Positions 46,391 to 55,733 of a stretch of DNA of 64,000 nt are shown one piece after another. The notes beneath the pieces were generated by a model. It saw only the letters and a list, made by a program, of their open reading frames with translations, did no database searches and had not been told where the DNA came from. The translations under genes and the position numbers were made by a program. The stretch's first letter is position 1. Every line of letters starts with the position of its first letter. The DNA is taken from NCBI RefSeq assembly GCF_012027425.1, contig NZ_SNUE01000006.1, positions 62,001 to 126,000 of the forward strand, written 5' to 3'. This DNA is from Thermococcus sp. MV5 (GTDB lineage: Archaea; Methanobacteriota_B; Thermococci; Thermococcales; Thermococcaceae).

Positions 46391-47392
46391 ATGCGACCAA
46401 AGGTCTTAGTTCTGTTTAATATGAAAACTGAGCCCCTAAAACTTCTGAAAGAGTCTTGTGATGTAGATGTCATGGTATATCCAGAGAAAAGCCAAATACT
46501 CGAAATTATTGAAGAATATGATGGACTAATAGTCTCTCCCTTAAATCTTGTGGATGAGGAGATCACAGAAAGGGCTAAGAATCTCAAAGTAATAAGTACT
46601 CATTCAGCTGGTTATGATCATATAAACATTGATGCAGCAACTAAAAACGGAATATACGTAACAAAGGTTAGTGGTGTTCTAAGTGAAGCAGTTGCGGAAT
46701 TTGCCGTGGGACTTACAATAGCACTTTTAAGAAAGATTGTCTATTCCGATAAATTCATTAGAAAAGGCCTTTGGAATTCTCACAAGACAGTATGGGCTTG
46801 GTATAAAGATATACAAACTGTCCACGGTAAGAAAGTTGGGATTTTAGGGATGGGACCGATTGGAAAGGGGATAGCAAGAAGAATGAAGGCCCTTGGTGCT
46901 GAGATTTATTATTGGAGCAGAAGTAGAAAAGAAGACATCGAAAGGGAAGTTAATGCAAAGTGGCTACCTTTGGATGAAGTAATAAAAGAAAGTAACATTA
47001 TAATCCTAGCACTTCCATCTACTCCAGAAACGTATCACATAATTGACGAGAGGAGACTTAAACTGCTGGAAGGAAAATACCTAGTTAACATTGGAAGGGG
47101 GACATTAATAGACGAAAAAGCACTTGTTAAAGCTCTAGAAGAAGGAAAACTAAAAGGCTTTGCCACAGATGTTTTTGAAAAAGAGCCTATTCAAGAAAGT
47201 GAACTTTTCGAGATGGAATGGGAAACAGTATTAACTCCCCATCATGCTGGACTAGCAGAAGAAGCTATGAAAGATATGGGCTTCCAAGCAGTCCAAAACC
47301 TAATTTCGATATTTAGAGGGGAAATACCAGAGAATCTTGTCAATAGGGATGTGCTAAAGATAAAACCAATTGAGGAAGTAAAACTCCTCTAA
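46391..47392 (+). CDS. D-isomer specific 2-hydroxyacid dehydrogenase
   Basis: A 333-residue NAD(P) enzyme. The nucleotide motif is KKVGILGMGPIGKGIARRM (about residues 144-162). The active site Arg lies in VNIGRGTLIDE (about 228), Glu in DVFEKEPI and His in LTPHHAGL (about 280). The substrate range (glyoxylate, hydroxypyruvate, phosphonate-type) is not readable. I start at the ATG at 46391, because GGTGG at 46381-46385 is a suitable ribosome site; the frame is open eight codons upstream. Confidence 0.85.
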   Translation: MRPKVLVLFNMKTEPLKLLKESCDVDVMVYPEKSQILEIIEEYDGLIVSPLNLVDEEITERAKNLKVISTHSAGYDHINIDAATKNGIYVTKVSGVLSEAVAEFAVGLTIALLRKIVYSDKFIRKGLWNSHKTVWAWYKDIQTVHGKKVGILGMGPIGKGIARRMKALGAEIYYWSRSRKEDIEREVNAKWLPLDEVIKESNIIILALPSTPETYHIIDERRLKLLEGKYLVNIGRGTLIDEKALVKALEEGKLKGFATDVFEKEPIQESELFEMEWETVLTPHHAGLAEEAMKDMGFQAVQNLISIFRGEIPENLVNRDVLKIKPIEEVKLL

Positions 47393-47399
47393 CTTTTTA

Positions 47400-47416
47400 C
47401 TTTTAACTTATAAGTT
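47400..47416 (+). repeat. 17-bp palindromic intergenic element, copy B
   Basis: CTTTTAACTTATAAGTT, identical in core to copy C (58213-58229, opposite orientation). It lies in the 60-base spacer between two convergent dehydrogenase genes. Confidence 0.5.
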
Positions 47417-47452
47417 CTAACTTAGAAAGAAGAATAAAGAGAATAAAGAACC

Positions 47453-48370
47453 TCATTCTCCTTTAAGAACCTTAACAACCTTTTCTGCAACTTCTATCCC
47501 TGCTCTCGCTTGAGCTTCAACTGTAGATGCACCTATATGAGGAGTAAGTACTACATTGTCGAATTTTGTTAATGGGTGATCCTTTGGAAGGGGTTCCTCC
47601 TCAAATACATCTAAGCCTGCTCCTGCAATCCATCCTTCCTCAAGTGCCTTTACTAGAGCATTAGTATCAATAATTGGTCCTCTTGATGTATTAATAAGCA
47701 CTGCAGTGGGCTTCATGAGCTTTAATTTCTCTTCATTAATCAGATGATAGGTGCTTTCCAAGAGAGGAACGTGAATTGTAATGACATCACTATTCTTTAA
47801 GAGATACTCCAGTTCAACAAACTCTGCTCCTATCTCCTTTGCCCGTTCATAATTTTTGTATACATCATAGAGAAGAATATTCATTCCAATGGTTTTTGCA
47901 ATTTTCCCAACATTGTATCCTATCCTTCCAAAACCAATTATCCCCAGCGTCTTGCCCTCAAGTTCAAAGCCCATGCTCTGTTTTTTGGCCCAAACTCCTT
48001 CCCTCATCTTTCTATCGGCAAATGCCACTTTTCTAGCAACATTGAACATTAAGGCCACAGCAAGTTCAGCAACACTTCTGCTTGAAGCCCCGGGAGAGTT
48101 AACAACCTCTATCCCTTTACTCTTTGCATATTCCACATCTATGTTATCTAACCCAACACCCGCCCTTGCTATTACTTTAAGGTTTGGAGCAGCATCTATA
48201 ATCTCTTTCGTAACTTTTGGTTTGCTTCTAACAATTATTCCACTAACATCCTTCACGAGTTCTTTAAGTCTATCCTGGTTGGGGTACTCTTCATAAACCA
48301 CTTCCAATCCTGCATTTTTCAAAACATCAATTGCTTTTTCATGCAACGGTGCAGCAACTAACACCTTCAT
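47453..48370 (-). CDS. serA: phosphoglycerate dehydrogenase-like 2-hydroxyacid dehydrogenase
   Basis: A 305-residue enzyme with KTLGIIGFGRIGYNVGKIA (about residues 143-161), LINTSRGPIIDT (about 227-238), GLDVFEEEPLP and LTPHIGASTVEA (about 278-289). TPHIGAST favours SerA, the first step of serine synthesis from 3-phosphoglycerate. The C-terminal ACT regulatory domain of longer SerA proteins is absent, as in Pyrococcus homologs. It follows the PhoU-like gene by 3 bases. Confidence 0.83.
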   Translation of the reverse strand: MKVLVAAPLHEKAIDVLKNAGLEVVYEEYPNQDRLKELVKDVSGIIVRSKPKVTKEIIDAAPNLKVIARAGVGLDNIDVEYAKSKGIEVVNSPGASSRSVAELAVALMFNVARKVAFADRKMREGVWAKKQSMGFELEGKTLGIIGFGRIGYNVGKIAKTIGMNILLYDVYKNYERAKEIGAEFVELEYLLKNSDVITIHVPLLESTYHLINEEKLKLMKPTAVLINTSRGPIIDTNALVKALEEGWIAGAGLDVFEEEPLPKDHPLTKFDNVVLTPHIGASTVEAQARAGIEVAEKVVKVLKGE

Positions 48371-48373
48371 TTT

Positions 48374-49021
48374 TCAACCCCTCCTCTTCAATGCGATCAA
48401 CAATACTTGATCGGAGGCATCTTCAGCCCTATCGGCTATGTCTCCGATTTTAGTCAGGACTTGATTCCATACAAGTTTTGCAAAAGTTGTTATCTTCTCA
48501 CTCTCAAAAACTTTTCTCACTAGCTCATACTCTATCTTATCAGCATCTTCCTCTGCAAGCTCTGTTTTCTTTGCATACTCTATCGCTCCATCAACATTAG
48601 TGTTAAGCATTTTTACTGACTGCGCAAACAATTTATATGTCTCCAAAGAAGTATTTACAAACTCTAATATCTCTTCCTTCAAATCCACAGGTGTTTTGGG
48701 CTTGGCTAAGATTAACGCATGAGCTGCACTCTCCGCTGCATCTGCAACGCTATCTATAAGTTCGGACAACCTAGCATAGTCCCCCCTATTTACAGGTAAG
48801 AATGCCCCTTGATACAACATTACCTCAATTTTTCTTCTAAGCTCATCGGCTACTCTTTCCTGATCTTCAACTTCCTTCATCAAAGTTTCAGCTTTTTCCA
48901 AATCTCCCGCAAGATAAGTTTCCATTAATATACGGAGTTTTTCTATTGTAAGCTCAACGGCTTTAAGATGTTCATCCATTGTCTTAAAGACATTGTTTTC
49001 TTTACCCCCAAATATAGGCAT
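48374..49021 (-). CDS. PhoU-like DUF47 protein
   Basis: A 215-residue all-helical protein of the DUF47/TIGR00153 family, relatives of PhoU. It starts MPIFGGKENNVFKTMDEHL and has the metal-binding type helices VEDQERVADELRRKIEVML (about 58-76) and AEEDADKIEYELVRKVF (about 163-179). Members usually pair with PiT phosphate permeases and tune phosphate uptake; a PiT gene occurs at the right end of this window but not adjacent. The ATG at 49021 follows GGGGAGAGAAA. Confidence 0.85.
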   Translation of the reverse strand: MPIFGGKENNVFKTMDEHLKAVELTIEKLRILMETYLAGDLEKAETLMKEVEDQERVADELRRKIEVMLYQGAFLPVNRGDYARLSELIDSVADAAESAAHALILAKPKTPVDLKEEILEFVNTSLETYKLFAQSVKMLNTNVDGAIEYAKKTELAEEDADKIEYELVRKVFESEKITTFAKLVWNQVLTKIGDIADRAEDASDQVLLIALKRRG

Positions 49022-49055
49022 TTTCTCTCCCCTCAATATAATGACTGTTAACTCC

Positions 49056-49958
49056 TTATTTAATTTGTGGGTTCTCCTTAGCTTTCACTAAACTCCAGAG
49101 AGCAAAATTTAATGGTGTTCCTAATCCAATTTCTCTGCCATATTCGACTATTCTTCCATTTATAAAATCTATCTCAGTTTTTTTCCCTCTTTTGATATCC
49201 TGAAGCATGGAATTATAATTTTCTTGTGTATTCTCCAAAGTTTCAATCAAGAATTCGAGAGGATGTTTTTCGAATTCTATTCCAAGTTGGGTTGCAACCT
49301 GACACCCTTCTTCTACAACTCTCTCAGCGAGGTCTAGGAGGTATTCCTCTTCAAGAATTCTCCCATTTTTAATATCTAAAATCGCGCCTATTGGATTTAT
49401 TGCAGAATTTACTATTGCTTTTGCCCACTTCCACCCGACAATGTTTTCACTTAATTTTGTTTTCAAGCCAGCCCTATCGAACATTTTTACGACCTTATCT
49501 GCAAATATCCCCCTTCCCTTTGGATACTGACCAACTATAGTTATTCCCTCTCCAACCCACCTCACCACCCCCCACTTCTCCAGTACTGCACCATTTGTGG
49601 TTATCCCTCCCAGAACATTCTCAGTATATTTTAACGCTTCTTCCTCATTACCAAGACCATTCTGGATGCTTAATATCCAAGTGTTGTGCCCTATACTTTC
49701 CTTAGCACATTCAAGAGCATGTGCCGTAGAGTAAGATTTTGTAGATAAGATCAACAAGTCTGGAGGCTCAGGTGGCATTTCAGTAAACGCCTTTGGATAA
49801 GTTGTAAATTCTTTAATTCCAACTATCTTAAGACCTCTCTCATTTATCTCTCTCATATGTTCATATCTCCCTATCAAGGTTACATCCTCACCAGCTTCTG
49901 ACAGGAGAGCTCCAAAAAGAGAACCAATTGAACCCGCTCCAAGAACATAAATCCTCAT
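49056..49958 (-). CDS. panE: 2-dehydropantoate 2-reductase
   Basis: A 300-residue ketopantoate reductase of the archaeal CoA pathway. The dinucleotide motif is IYVLGAGSIGSLFGALLS (residues 3-20). Next come STKSYSTAHAL and SIQNGLGNEE (about 95-104). The catalytic Lys is in GWKWAKAIVNSAINPIGA (about 170-187), and the C-terminal KKTEIDFINGRIVEYG closes the substrate site. The length is normal for the family. AGGTGAAAGGGGC lies upstream of the ATG. Confidence 0.92.
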   Translation of the reverse strand: MRIYVLGAGSIGSLFGALLSEAGEDVTLIGRYEHMREINERGLKIVGIKEFTTYPKAFTEMPPEPPDLLILSTKSYSTAHALECAKESIGHNTWILSIQNGLGNEEEALKYTENVLGGITTNGAVLEKWGVVRWVGEGITIVGQYPKGRGIFADKVVKMFDRAGLKTKLSENIVGWKWAKAIVNSAINPIGAILDIKNGRILEEEYLLDLAERVVEEGCQVATQLGIEFEKHPLEFLIETLENTQENYNSMLQDIKRGKKTEIDFINGRIVEYGREIGLGTPLNFALWSLVKAKENPQIK

Positions 49959-50098
49959 GCCCCTTTCACCTCACAAAAGGAAATTTGCCCGTATAAACTA
50001 CTCCCATAATTGGATACATAAAAAACATAAGTATCTTTAACATTACCCATCGTTCCACCGTAAGCATTTTAATGTTTGTCTTTAAATATCTTGCAGTC

Positions 50099-50839
50099 AT
50101 GGAACTAAAAGTAATACTCGTCGAACCGGAATACCCCATAAACCTAGGGGCTATTGCAAGAGTCATGAAAAACTTTGGAGTAAAAGACCTCATTCTTGTA
50201 AATCCTAAGGTTAGCCTAGATAATGAGATAGCAAGAAAGTTTGCAGTACATGCAGTGGAAATATTAAAAAATGCTCAAGTAGTAGAAACCCTCAAAGAAG
50301 CCCTAAGTGGTATTGACCTAGCTATAGGTACAAGTGGCCTAGCTGGAGGAGATTATATTCCGGAAAGAACCCCAATAACCCCAGAAGATTTCGCAAAGCG
50401 ACTTTTCCTCTATGAGGGGAAGGTTGGAATAGTATTTGGACGAGAAAGTAGGGGACTAGACAACAAAGAACTTAAAATGCTGGATTTCACTGTTACAATA
50501 CCCACAAGCCAAGAATACCCTGTGATGAATTTAAGTCATGCGGTCGGTATTATTCTTTATGAGATATATAAACAGCAATTAAAAGTCTCCCACCCTGAAA
50601 TTAAAGACAAGTTGAGAAAATCTACACGGGATGAGAGGGAAAGGGCAGTAAATCTTTGGGCCCGATTCTTGGATGCCCTTCAATACCCCAAGGATTTAGA
50701 AAAAAGGAAACTTTATGTGTTGATGTTTAAACGCTTTTTAGGAAGAGGCTTCATATATGCAAAAGAAGTTCATTCAATTTATGGGCCCATAAGAAAAGCT
50801 ACTGAGATTCTCGAGAGGTGTAAAAATGATAACGATTAA
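50099..50839 (+). CDS. trmJ: TrmJ-type tRNA 2'-O-methyltransferase (SPOUT)
   Basis: About 246 residues. The SpoU/TrmJ layout is clear: VEPEYPINLGAIARVMKNFG (about 7-26, motif 1), VGIVFGRESRGLDNKEL (about 112-128, motif 2) and IPTSQEYPVMNLSHAVGIIL (about 136-155, motif 3). TrmJ methylates the ribose at position 32 of tRNA. A helical C-terminal extension follows (about 165-246). Start ATG 50099 gives the standard MELKVILVEP beginning. It overlaps ogt by 14 bases. Confidence 0.87.
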   Translation: MELKVILVEPEYPINLGAIARVMKNFGVKDLILVNPKVSLDNEIARKFAVHAVEILKNAQVVETLKEALSGIDLAIGTSGLAGGDYIPERTPITPEDFAKRLFLYEGKVGIVFGRESRGLDNKELKMLDFTVTIPTSQEYPVMNLSHAVGIILYEIYKQQLKVSHPEIKDKLRKSTRDERERAVNLWARFLDALQYPKDLEKRKLYVLMFKRFLGRGFIYAKEVHSIYGPIRKATEILERCKNDND

Positions 50840-51353
50840 GTCCTTCAAGATAAAAAACAGGGAGATTTTAATAGCAGTTATATTTGACAAAAAAATTCAA
50901 GGAGTAACATTTTCTTTTGATGGGAGGGAATTCCTTCAGGAAAGAATGACCTCTCTAACACAGTATCTTCAAAAAAGAGGAGTAAATGTTGAACTTGAAG
51001 AAAAAGAAAGTTCATTTCCAGAGCTTGTCTACAAAATCCTTATTGGTGATATTGAGAATAAAAAGGGTCTCAAGGATTTAAGCTTTGAAGGAACTACTGC
51101 ATTTGAGAAGAAAGTTTACGATACACTTACAAAAAAGGTTAAAAGAGGAGAAGTCATAACATATGGTAACCTAGCTAAGATGCTTAGGAGCTCACCAAGG
51201 GCTATTGGTGGCGCCATGAAAAGGAACCCCTACCCAATAATAGTCCCTTGCCACAGGGTAATTGCTTCAAATAACATTGGAAATTATACTCCAAAAAGAG
51301 AGTATAAAAGGTTTTTACTCGAAATTGAGGGGGTGAAAAAGTGGATAAGCTGA
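50826..51353 (+). CDS. ogt: methylated-DNA--protein-cysteine methyltransferase
   Basis: A 175-residue suicide DNA repair protein that takes the alkyl group from O6-alkylguanine. The active site is PIIVPCHRVIAS (Cys about 141), with the recognition helix SSPRAIGGAMKRNP (about 121-134) and Tyr in EVITYGNLAKML. Start ATG 50826 has GAGGTGTAAAA upstream. Overlaps with trmJ before it and with the TPR gene after it make it the middle of a coupled three-gene operon. Confidence 0.94.
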   Translation: MITIKSFKIKNREILIAVIFDKKIQGVTFSFDGREFLQERMTSLTQYLQKRGVNVELEEKESSFPELVYKILIGDIENKKGLKDLSFEGTTAFEKKVYDTLTKKVKRGEVITYGNLAKMLRSSPRAIGGAMKRNPYPIIVPCHRVIASNNIGNYTPKREYKRFLLEIEGVKKWIS

Positions 51354-52378
51354 AAGCCTACCTAATTGGATTCCTGTTCCTCATTATTGCGATAGTAGCG
51401 GGCATAGTATATAAATGGGGTTTTTGGATGTTGGTAAGGATTGTCCTAGGATTAGGCTTCTTGAGTTTGACCCTTATGCTTGGATTCTTCCTAGCATTGA
51501 CCCTATATGCAGAAAGCTGGAAATACGCGGGGTTGCTGATCATCCCTACTGGCATTAGTGCCTATGCCACATATCTAACCTTTACTTGGCAAAAACTCAA
51601 GATAATTGGCGGGATAATAGTCCTTTTTATCCTCGGACTAGCTTTTGGAATTTGGTATATAAGTGAACCAGATTTGAGTTTGGTAGATCGTTTTAGAAGT
51701 GCTGAAAATCTTGAGAAAGCTGGCAAGTACAAAGCTGCTGCAAGAAAATACGAAAAAAAAGGGAATTATCTAAAAGCTGCACAGATGTATGAAAAGTTAG
51801 GGTGGATGGAAAGCGCTGCATGGGCCTACGAAAAAGCAGAGAAATATGAGAAAGCCGCTGAAATTTATGAACAACTTTATGAAAAAGAAAAAGACACTTA
51901 TTACTTGAAAGAGGCTCACGAATATTGGAAAAAAGCAGGAAATATGGAAAGAGCCGCAAAGGCCTTGGAAAAGTATGCTGAAGAAGAACCATGGTTCTGG
52001 GAAGACGTAGCAAAGCTCTATGAAGAGCTTAACAATGAAGAAAAAGCTAGAGAAGCGTGGGAAAAGGCCCTGGAGTACTACAAGGATGAGGCTCAAGAGG
52101 AAAGTGTCTTCTGGGAGGACGTTGGAAACATAGCAAAAAAGCTTGGCAACGAAAAACTTGCAAAAGAAGCTTATCAGAAATTCCTCGAGTACTGCCTTAA
52201 AGAAGTTGAAGAAGACCCTATGTGGTGGAAACACGTAGCAGAGGCTTATGAATACCTTGATGAAAAAGAAAAAGCCGAAGAGGCAAGGCAAAAATATGAA
52301 GAGTACAGAAAAAAGATTATGAAGGCTAATGAGGAGACCTCAAACTTTCCAGAGGAAGAAAAAGAGTCCAACAACTGA
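51341..52378 (+). CDS. membrane-anchored TPR repeat protein
   Basis: A 345-residue protein. Three or four hydrophobic helices fill about residues 5-105. About six tetratricopeptide-like repeats follow (about 120-325; for example YKAAARKYEKKGNYLKAAQM and ERAAKALEKYAEE), with a repeating FWEDV/WWKHV motif. It probably binds partner proteins at the inner face of the membrane; the partner is unknown. The start is GTG with GGGGGTGAAAAA upstream, overlapping ogt by 13 bases. Confidence 0.78.
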   Translation: MDKLKAYLIGFLFLIIAIVAGIVYKWGFWMLVRIVLGLGFLSLTLMLGFFLALTLYAESWKYAGLLIIPTGISAYATYLTFTWQKLKIIGGIIVLFILGLAFGIWYISEPDLSLVDRFRSAENLEKAGKYKAAARKYEKKGNYLKAAQMYEKLGWMESAAWAYEKAEKYEKAAEIYEQLYEKEKDTYYLKEAHEYWKKAGNMERAAKALEKYAEEEPWFWEDVAKLYEELNNEEKAREAWEKALEYYKDEAQEESVFWEDVGNIAKKLGNEKLAKEAYQKFLEYCLKEVEEDPMWWKHVAEAYEYLDEKEKAEEARQKYEEYRKKIMKANEETSNFPEEEKESNN

Positions 52379-52439
52379 TTTCTAGAGGATTTGAGAAACT
52401 GTTATATATTCCTTTTTGAATTCTTTTTTGGTGATAAAA

Positions 52440-52781
52440 ATGATGCCAATGAAGGGTATGAATCCTAAGCAAATGCAAAAACTCATGAAGCAACTTGGAA
52501 TAAAAATGGAAGAGCTCGAAGGAGTCAAAGAAGTCATAATAAGATTTGAGAATAAGGAAATTGTCATTACAAATCCCACTGTCACCAGTATAGTAGCCAT
52601 GGGAGAGAAGAGTTATCAGATCGTTGGTAAAGAAGAAGTCAGAGAAGTCCTCAATATTCCAGAAGAAGATATCAAACTGGTAATGGAGCAAACAGGGACG
52701 GATTACGAAACAGCAAAAAAAGCACTAGAAGAAACAAAAGGAGATTTAGCCGAGGCTATTCTAAAACTCCAAGAATCTTAA
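52440..52781 (+). CDS. nac: nascent polypeptide-associated complex protein (NAC alpha)
   Basis: A 113-residue ribosome-associated chaperone. An N-terminal Met/Lys-rich segment ([15 protein letters not shown]) precedes the NAC barrel (about residues 30-70, with [13 protein letters not shown]). A C-terminal UBA domain follows ([20 protein letters not shown], about 83-102). The ATG follows GGTGATAAA; a second ATG comes immediately after. Archaea use homodimers of this protein. Confidence 0.93.
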   Translation: MMPMKGMNPKQMQKLMKQLGIKMEELEGVKEVIIRFENKEIVITNPTVTSIVAMGEKSYQIVGKEEVREVLNIPEEDIKLVMEQTGTDYETAKKALEETKGDLAEAILKLQES

Positions 52782-52880
52782 TGATTCTTTCATTTCTCTT
52801 GAAAGAGATCTACCTTATCTTAAATATCAAGTACTTTAGAATATAAAACTATATAAACCCTTCTGGTTTAGCTTTCTTCG

Positions 52881-54155
52881 ATGAAGGCAATTGGAGTAAT
52901 AAGACACTCACCAAGAAAAGCAGTAAATAGAGAAGAGTTCGAGGAGCTTCTGAAAAGTGCAGGCTATGAAATTCTAGCAATAGTAGAGCAAGTTAGGGAG
53001 GAACATCCCAAATATAATGTAGGGCCTGGAAAACTCCAAGATATTAAAAAACTGATAGCAGAACTAAACCCCGATAGGATAATATTTGCCAATCCTCTAA
53101 CACCCTCACAATCATTCAACATCACAAAAGAACTCAAAATAGACGTTATTGATAAATGGCAACTGGTTCTAGAAATATTTGAACAACGAGCTCACTCAAA
53201 AGAGGCAAAGTTACAAGTAGAACTTGCTAATCTTCAATATGAGCTTCCTCTTGTTAAAGAAGCCATTAGAAGGATTAAACTTGGAGACAGAGCTGGTTTC
53301 AAGGGTATGGGTGAATACCAGACACAACAATATCTCAAACACATACGTTACCGGATGGGAAGGATAAGAAAAGAGCTTGAGAGAGTAAAGGCAGATAGAG
53401 AGGTCAAAAGAAAAAGAAGAGAGGAGGTAGGATTTATACTCGTTGCCTTAGCTGGTTACACGAATGCTGGTAAATCAACTCTTCTCAATGCTTTAGCAGA
53501 TGAAGAAATCGAGGCTAGAATGCAGATGTTTACAACGCTAGACACAACGACAAGAAGATTTACAATAAATGGAAAGAGGGCGTTGGTAACTGATACCGTC
53601 GGATTTATAGACGACCTTCCGCCGTTTATAGTTGAAGCTTTTCACTCCACCTTAGAAGAGATTATTAGAGCGGATATCGTCCTGTTAGTTCTTGACGTCA
53701 GCGAACCATGGAGCGAAATAAAACGGAAGTTTTTAGCCTCAATTGAAATTCTAAAGGAGTTAAGAGCCTTGGATAAGCCTCTTATAATTGCCCTAAATAA
53801 AAATGATCTAACTAGTAAAGAAGATGTTCAGGATAAAAAGAAGGCATTAAAAGAGCTCGTCAAGAGAAGAGGGATAGCCATACATAGTATCGTCTCAATA
53901 TCAGCAAAGAAAAATGATTTAAATGAACTTCAATCCTCCTTAGAGGAGATAATGTTTACCCTTCCAAAATACAGGTTATTTGAAATTTTAATAAAGGACA
54001 AAGAGAAGGTCCCTAAAGTCATGGCCCTAATAAACTCTATTGGAGAAATCCTAGATGTAAAGTACGGAGAAACCACTCAGATTTTTGCTTATATTCAAGT
54101 TGGTATGATAAAAAGCTTAACGAGGATGGGAGTGGAGTTAAAGCACCCAAGCTAA
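52881..54155 (+). CDS. hflX: GTPase HflX
   Basis: A 424-residue ribosome-binding GTPase. The N-terminal HflX domain contains VGPGKLQDIKKLI (about residues 52-64) and a coiled helical linker. The G domain has G1 GYTNAGKSTLLNAL (about 195-208), G3 DTVGFIDDLP (about 242-251) and G4 ALNKND (about 308). A C-terminal domain is present. HflX splits or rescues stalled ribosomes. A TATA box CTATATAAAC (about 52849-52858) is about 26 bases before the ATG, so the mRNA is probably leaderless. Confidence 0.92.
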   Translation: MKAIGVIRHSPRKAVNREEFEELLKSAGYEILAIVEQVREEHPKYNVGPGKLQDIKKLIAELNPDRIIFANPLTPSQSFNITKELKIDVIDKWQLVLEIFEQRAHSKEAKLQVELANLQYELPLVKEAIRRIKLGDRAGFKGMGEYQTQQYLKHIRYRMGRIRKELERVKADREVKRKRREEVGFILVALAGYTNAGKSTLLNALADEEIEARMQMFTTLDTTTRRFTINGKRALVTDTVGFIDDLPPFIVEAFHSTLEEIIRADIVLLVLDVSEPWSEIKRKFLASIEILKELRALDKPLIIALNKNDLTSKEDVQDKKKALKELVKRRGIAIHSIVSISAKKNDLNELQSSLEEIMFTLPKYRLFEILIKDKEKVPKVMALINSIGEILDVKYGETTQIFAYIQVGMIKSLTRMGVELKHPS

Positions 54156-54563
54156 CTATTCTATTGGAACCCCATCTTTTGTCCTAGGAGCTAGCCATTT
54201 CATGAGTCGTTGCGGGTCTCTTGTTCTTATTATAATTGTTATTGGTCCTAACGGGGATTCTTCATTAAAGTTGACTTTCCCAACATAGGCAACTTGTTTA
54301 TGAACTTTTATTATTATTTCTTCGCCAAAATATCCATCTTCAAGCATCGCTCTTGCTGTATCCAATATTTGTTGTCCTCTAAAAAGTTCATAAAGTCTTT
54401 GTAGGGCCTTTTTATCCCTCGTTTTACCCACTAACAATATATATTCACCCTTATCAAACGCATCAAACTCCAAGGGGAACACTAAGTTAAGCATTGCTTT
54501 TTTTACTTTTTCTATGTCTTCCGTGGGATAAACGTAAGCTTCTACCTCAATTTCTTCAAACAT
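54156..54563 (-). CDS. RNA-binding protein of the UPF0201/COG1325 family
   Basis: A 135-residue alpha/beta protein of a family conserved across archaea and once predicted as an exosome-associated RNA-binding subunit. It begins [20 protein letters not shown] and contains [18 protein letters not shown] (about 58-75). It ends one base from the convergent hflX stop. GGTGATCAAAAG precedes the ATG. Biochemical function is not settled. Confidence 0.78.
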   Translation of the reverse strand: MFEEIEVEAYVYPTEDIEKVKKAMLNLVFPLEFDAFDKGEYILLVGKTRDKKALQRLYELFRGQQILDTARAMLEDGYFGEEIIIKVHKQVAYVGKVNFNEESPLGPITIIIRTRDPQRLMKWLAPRTKDGVPIE

Positions 54564-54684
54564 CTTTTGATCACCATTACTAGTTAAAGCACTGGGTTTT
54601 TGAAGTTTTTGACTTCTTCAGAATGAGAAAGATTCTAGCGAAAGGGTTTTATTATTTTGAAATACATCTCAATTGGTGAAAAAC

Positions 54685-55728
54685 ATGATAAGGATTGAAA
54701 AGATCAGGGGATATCTCAAAGAAAATGGAATAGATGTAGCTTTAATCACGAGCGCTCCAAATCTCTTCTACTTCACTGGGAGTGCACCGCTCATTGGAGG
54801 ATACCTAGTTATAGACTCTGATGAAGAAATACTCCTCGTACCAGAGCTGGAGTATGAACAAGCAAAAGAGGAGTCAAAGATCCCTGTTGAGAAATTCAAA
54901 AAAATAGACGAGGTTTACGAATATTTAAAACGATTTAACACAATTGCAGTAGAAGGCTCTATGAGTCTCTCATTTAGTAAAAGTTTGAAAGAAAAATCGG
55001 AAATTAAAGAGCTTAAACTCTTGGATGAAATTATAAAAGAACTCAGAATGATAAAAACTGAAGAAGAGATAAGAGTTATTGAAGATGCTTGCAGATTAGC
55101 TGACATTGGAGTAATGACTGCAATAGAAGAGGTCAGTGAAGGAAAAAAAGAAAAGGAAGTAGCTGCTAAGGTTGAGTACATCATGAAGATGGAAGGGGCT
55201 GAAAAAGCCGCCTTTGATACTATAATAGCAAGTGGCTATCGCTCTGCCCTTCCACATGGGACTGCAAGTGACAAACGGATTACAAAAGGAGATCTTGTTG
55301 TTATGGATCTTGGAGCCTTTTATCGGCATTACAATTCTGACATAACGAGAACTATTGTAGTTGGTTCTCCAAATGAAAAACAAAAAGAAATTTATGAAAT
55401 AGTCCTCGAAGCTCAGAAAAAGGCCGTAGACTCTGCTAAGCCTGGAATAACGACCAAAGAACTTGACAGCATTGCAAGAGATATAATATCAGAATACGGT
55501 TATGGTGATAAATTTATACACTCCCTTGGCCATGGGCTTGGTCTTCAAGTGCACGAATGGCCTAGAGTTTCTCAACACGACGAAACTGTTCTAAAAGAGG
55601 GCATGGTAATCACCATAGAGCCTGGAATATATATTCCAAAGTTTGGCGGAGTTAGAATTGAAGATACTGTAGTTATCACAAAAAACGGTGCAAAAAGACT
55701 GACAAAGACTGAGAGAGAGCTTATTTAG
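54685..55728 (+). CDS. pepQ: Xaa-Pro dipeptidase (prolidase)
   Basis: A 347-residue M24 metallopeptidase like P. furiosus prolidase (348 residues). The creatinase-type N-domain spans about 1-120. The pita-bread domain carries the metal ligands VVMDLGAFYRHYNSDITRT (two Asp, about 208-220), HSLGHGLGLQVHEWP (His about 280), IEPGIYIP (Glu about 312) and GVRIEDT (Glu about 325). It completes peptide degradation by cleaving X-Pro dipeptides. The ATG at 54685 follows TTGGTGAAAAAC. Confidence 0.94.
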   Translation: MIRIEKIRGYLKENGIDVALITSAPNLFYFTGSAPLIGGYLVIDSDEEILLVPELEYEQAKEESKIPVEKFKKIDEVYEYLKRFNTIAVEGSMSLSFSKSLKEKSEIKELKLLDEIIKELRMIKTEEEIRVIEDACRLADIGVMTAIEEVSEGKKEKEVAAKVEYIMKMEGAEKAAFDTIIASGYRSALPHGTASDKRITKGDLVVMDLGAFYRHYNSDITRTIVVGSPNEKQKEIYEIVLEAQKKAVDSAKPGITTKELDSIARDIISEYGYGDKFIHSLGHGLGLQVHEWPRVSQHDETVLKEGMVITIEPGIYIPKFGGVRIEDTVVITKNGAKRLTKTERELI

Positions 55729-55733
55729 TTTTT

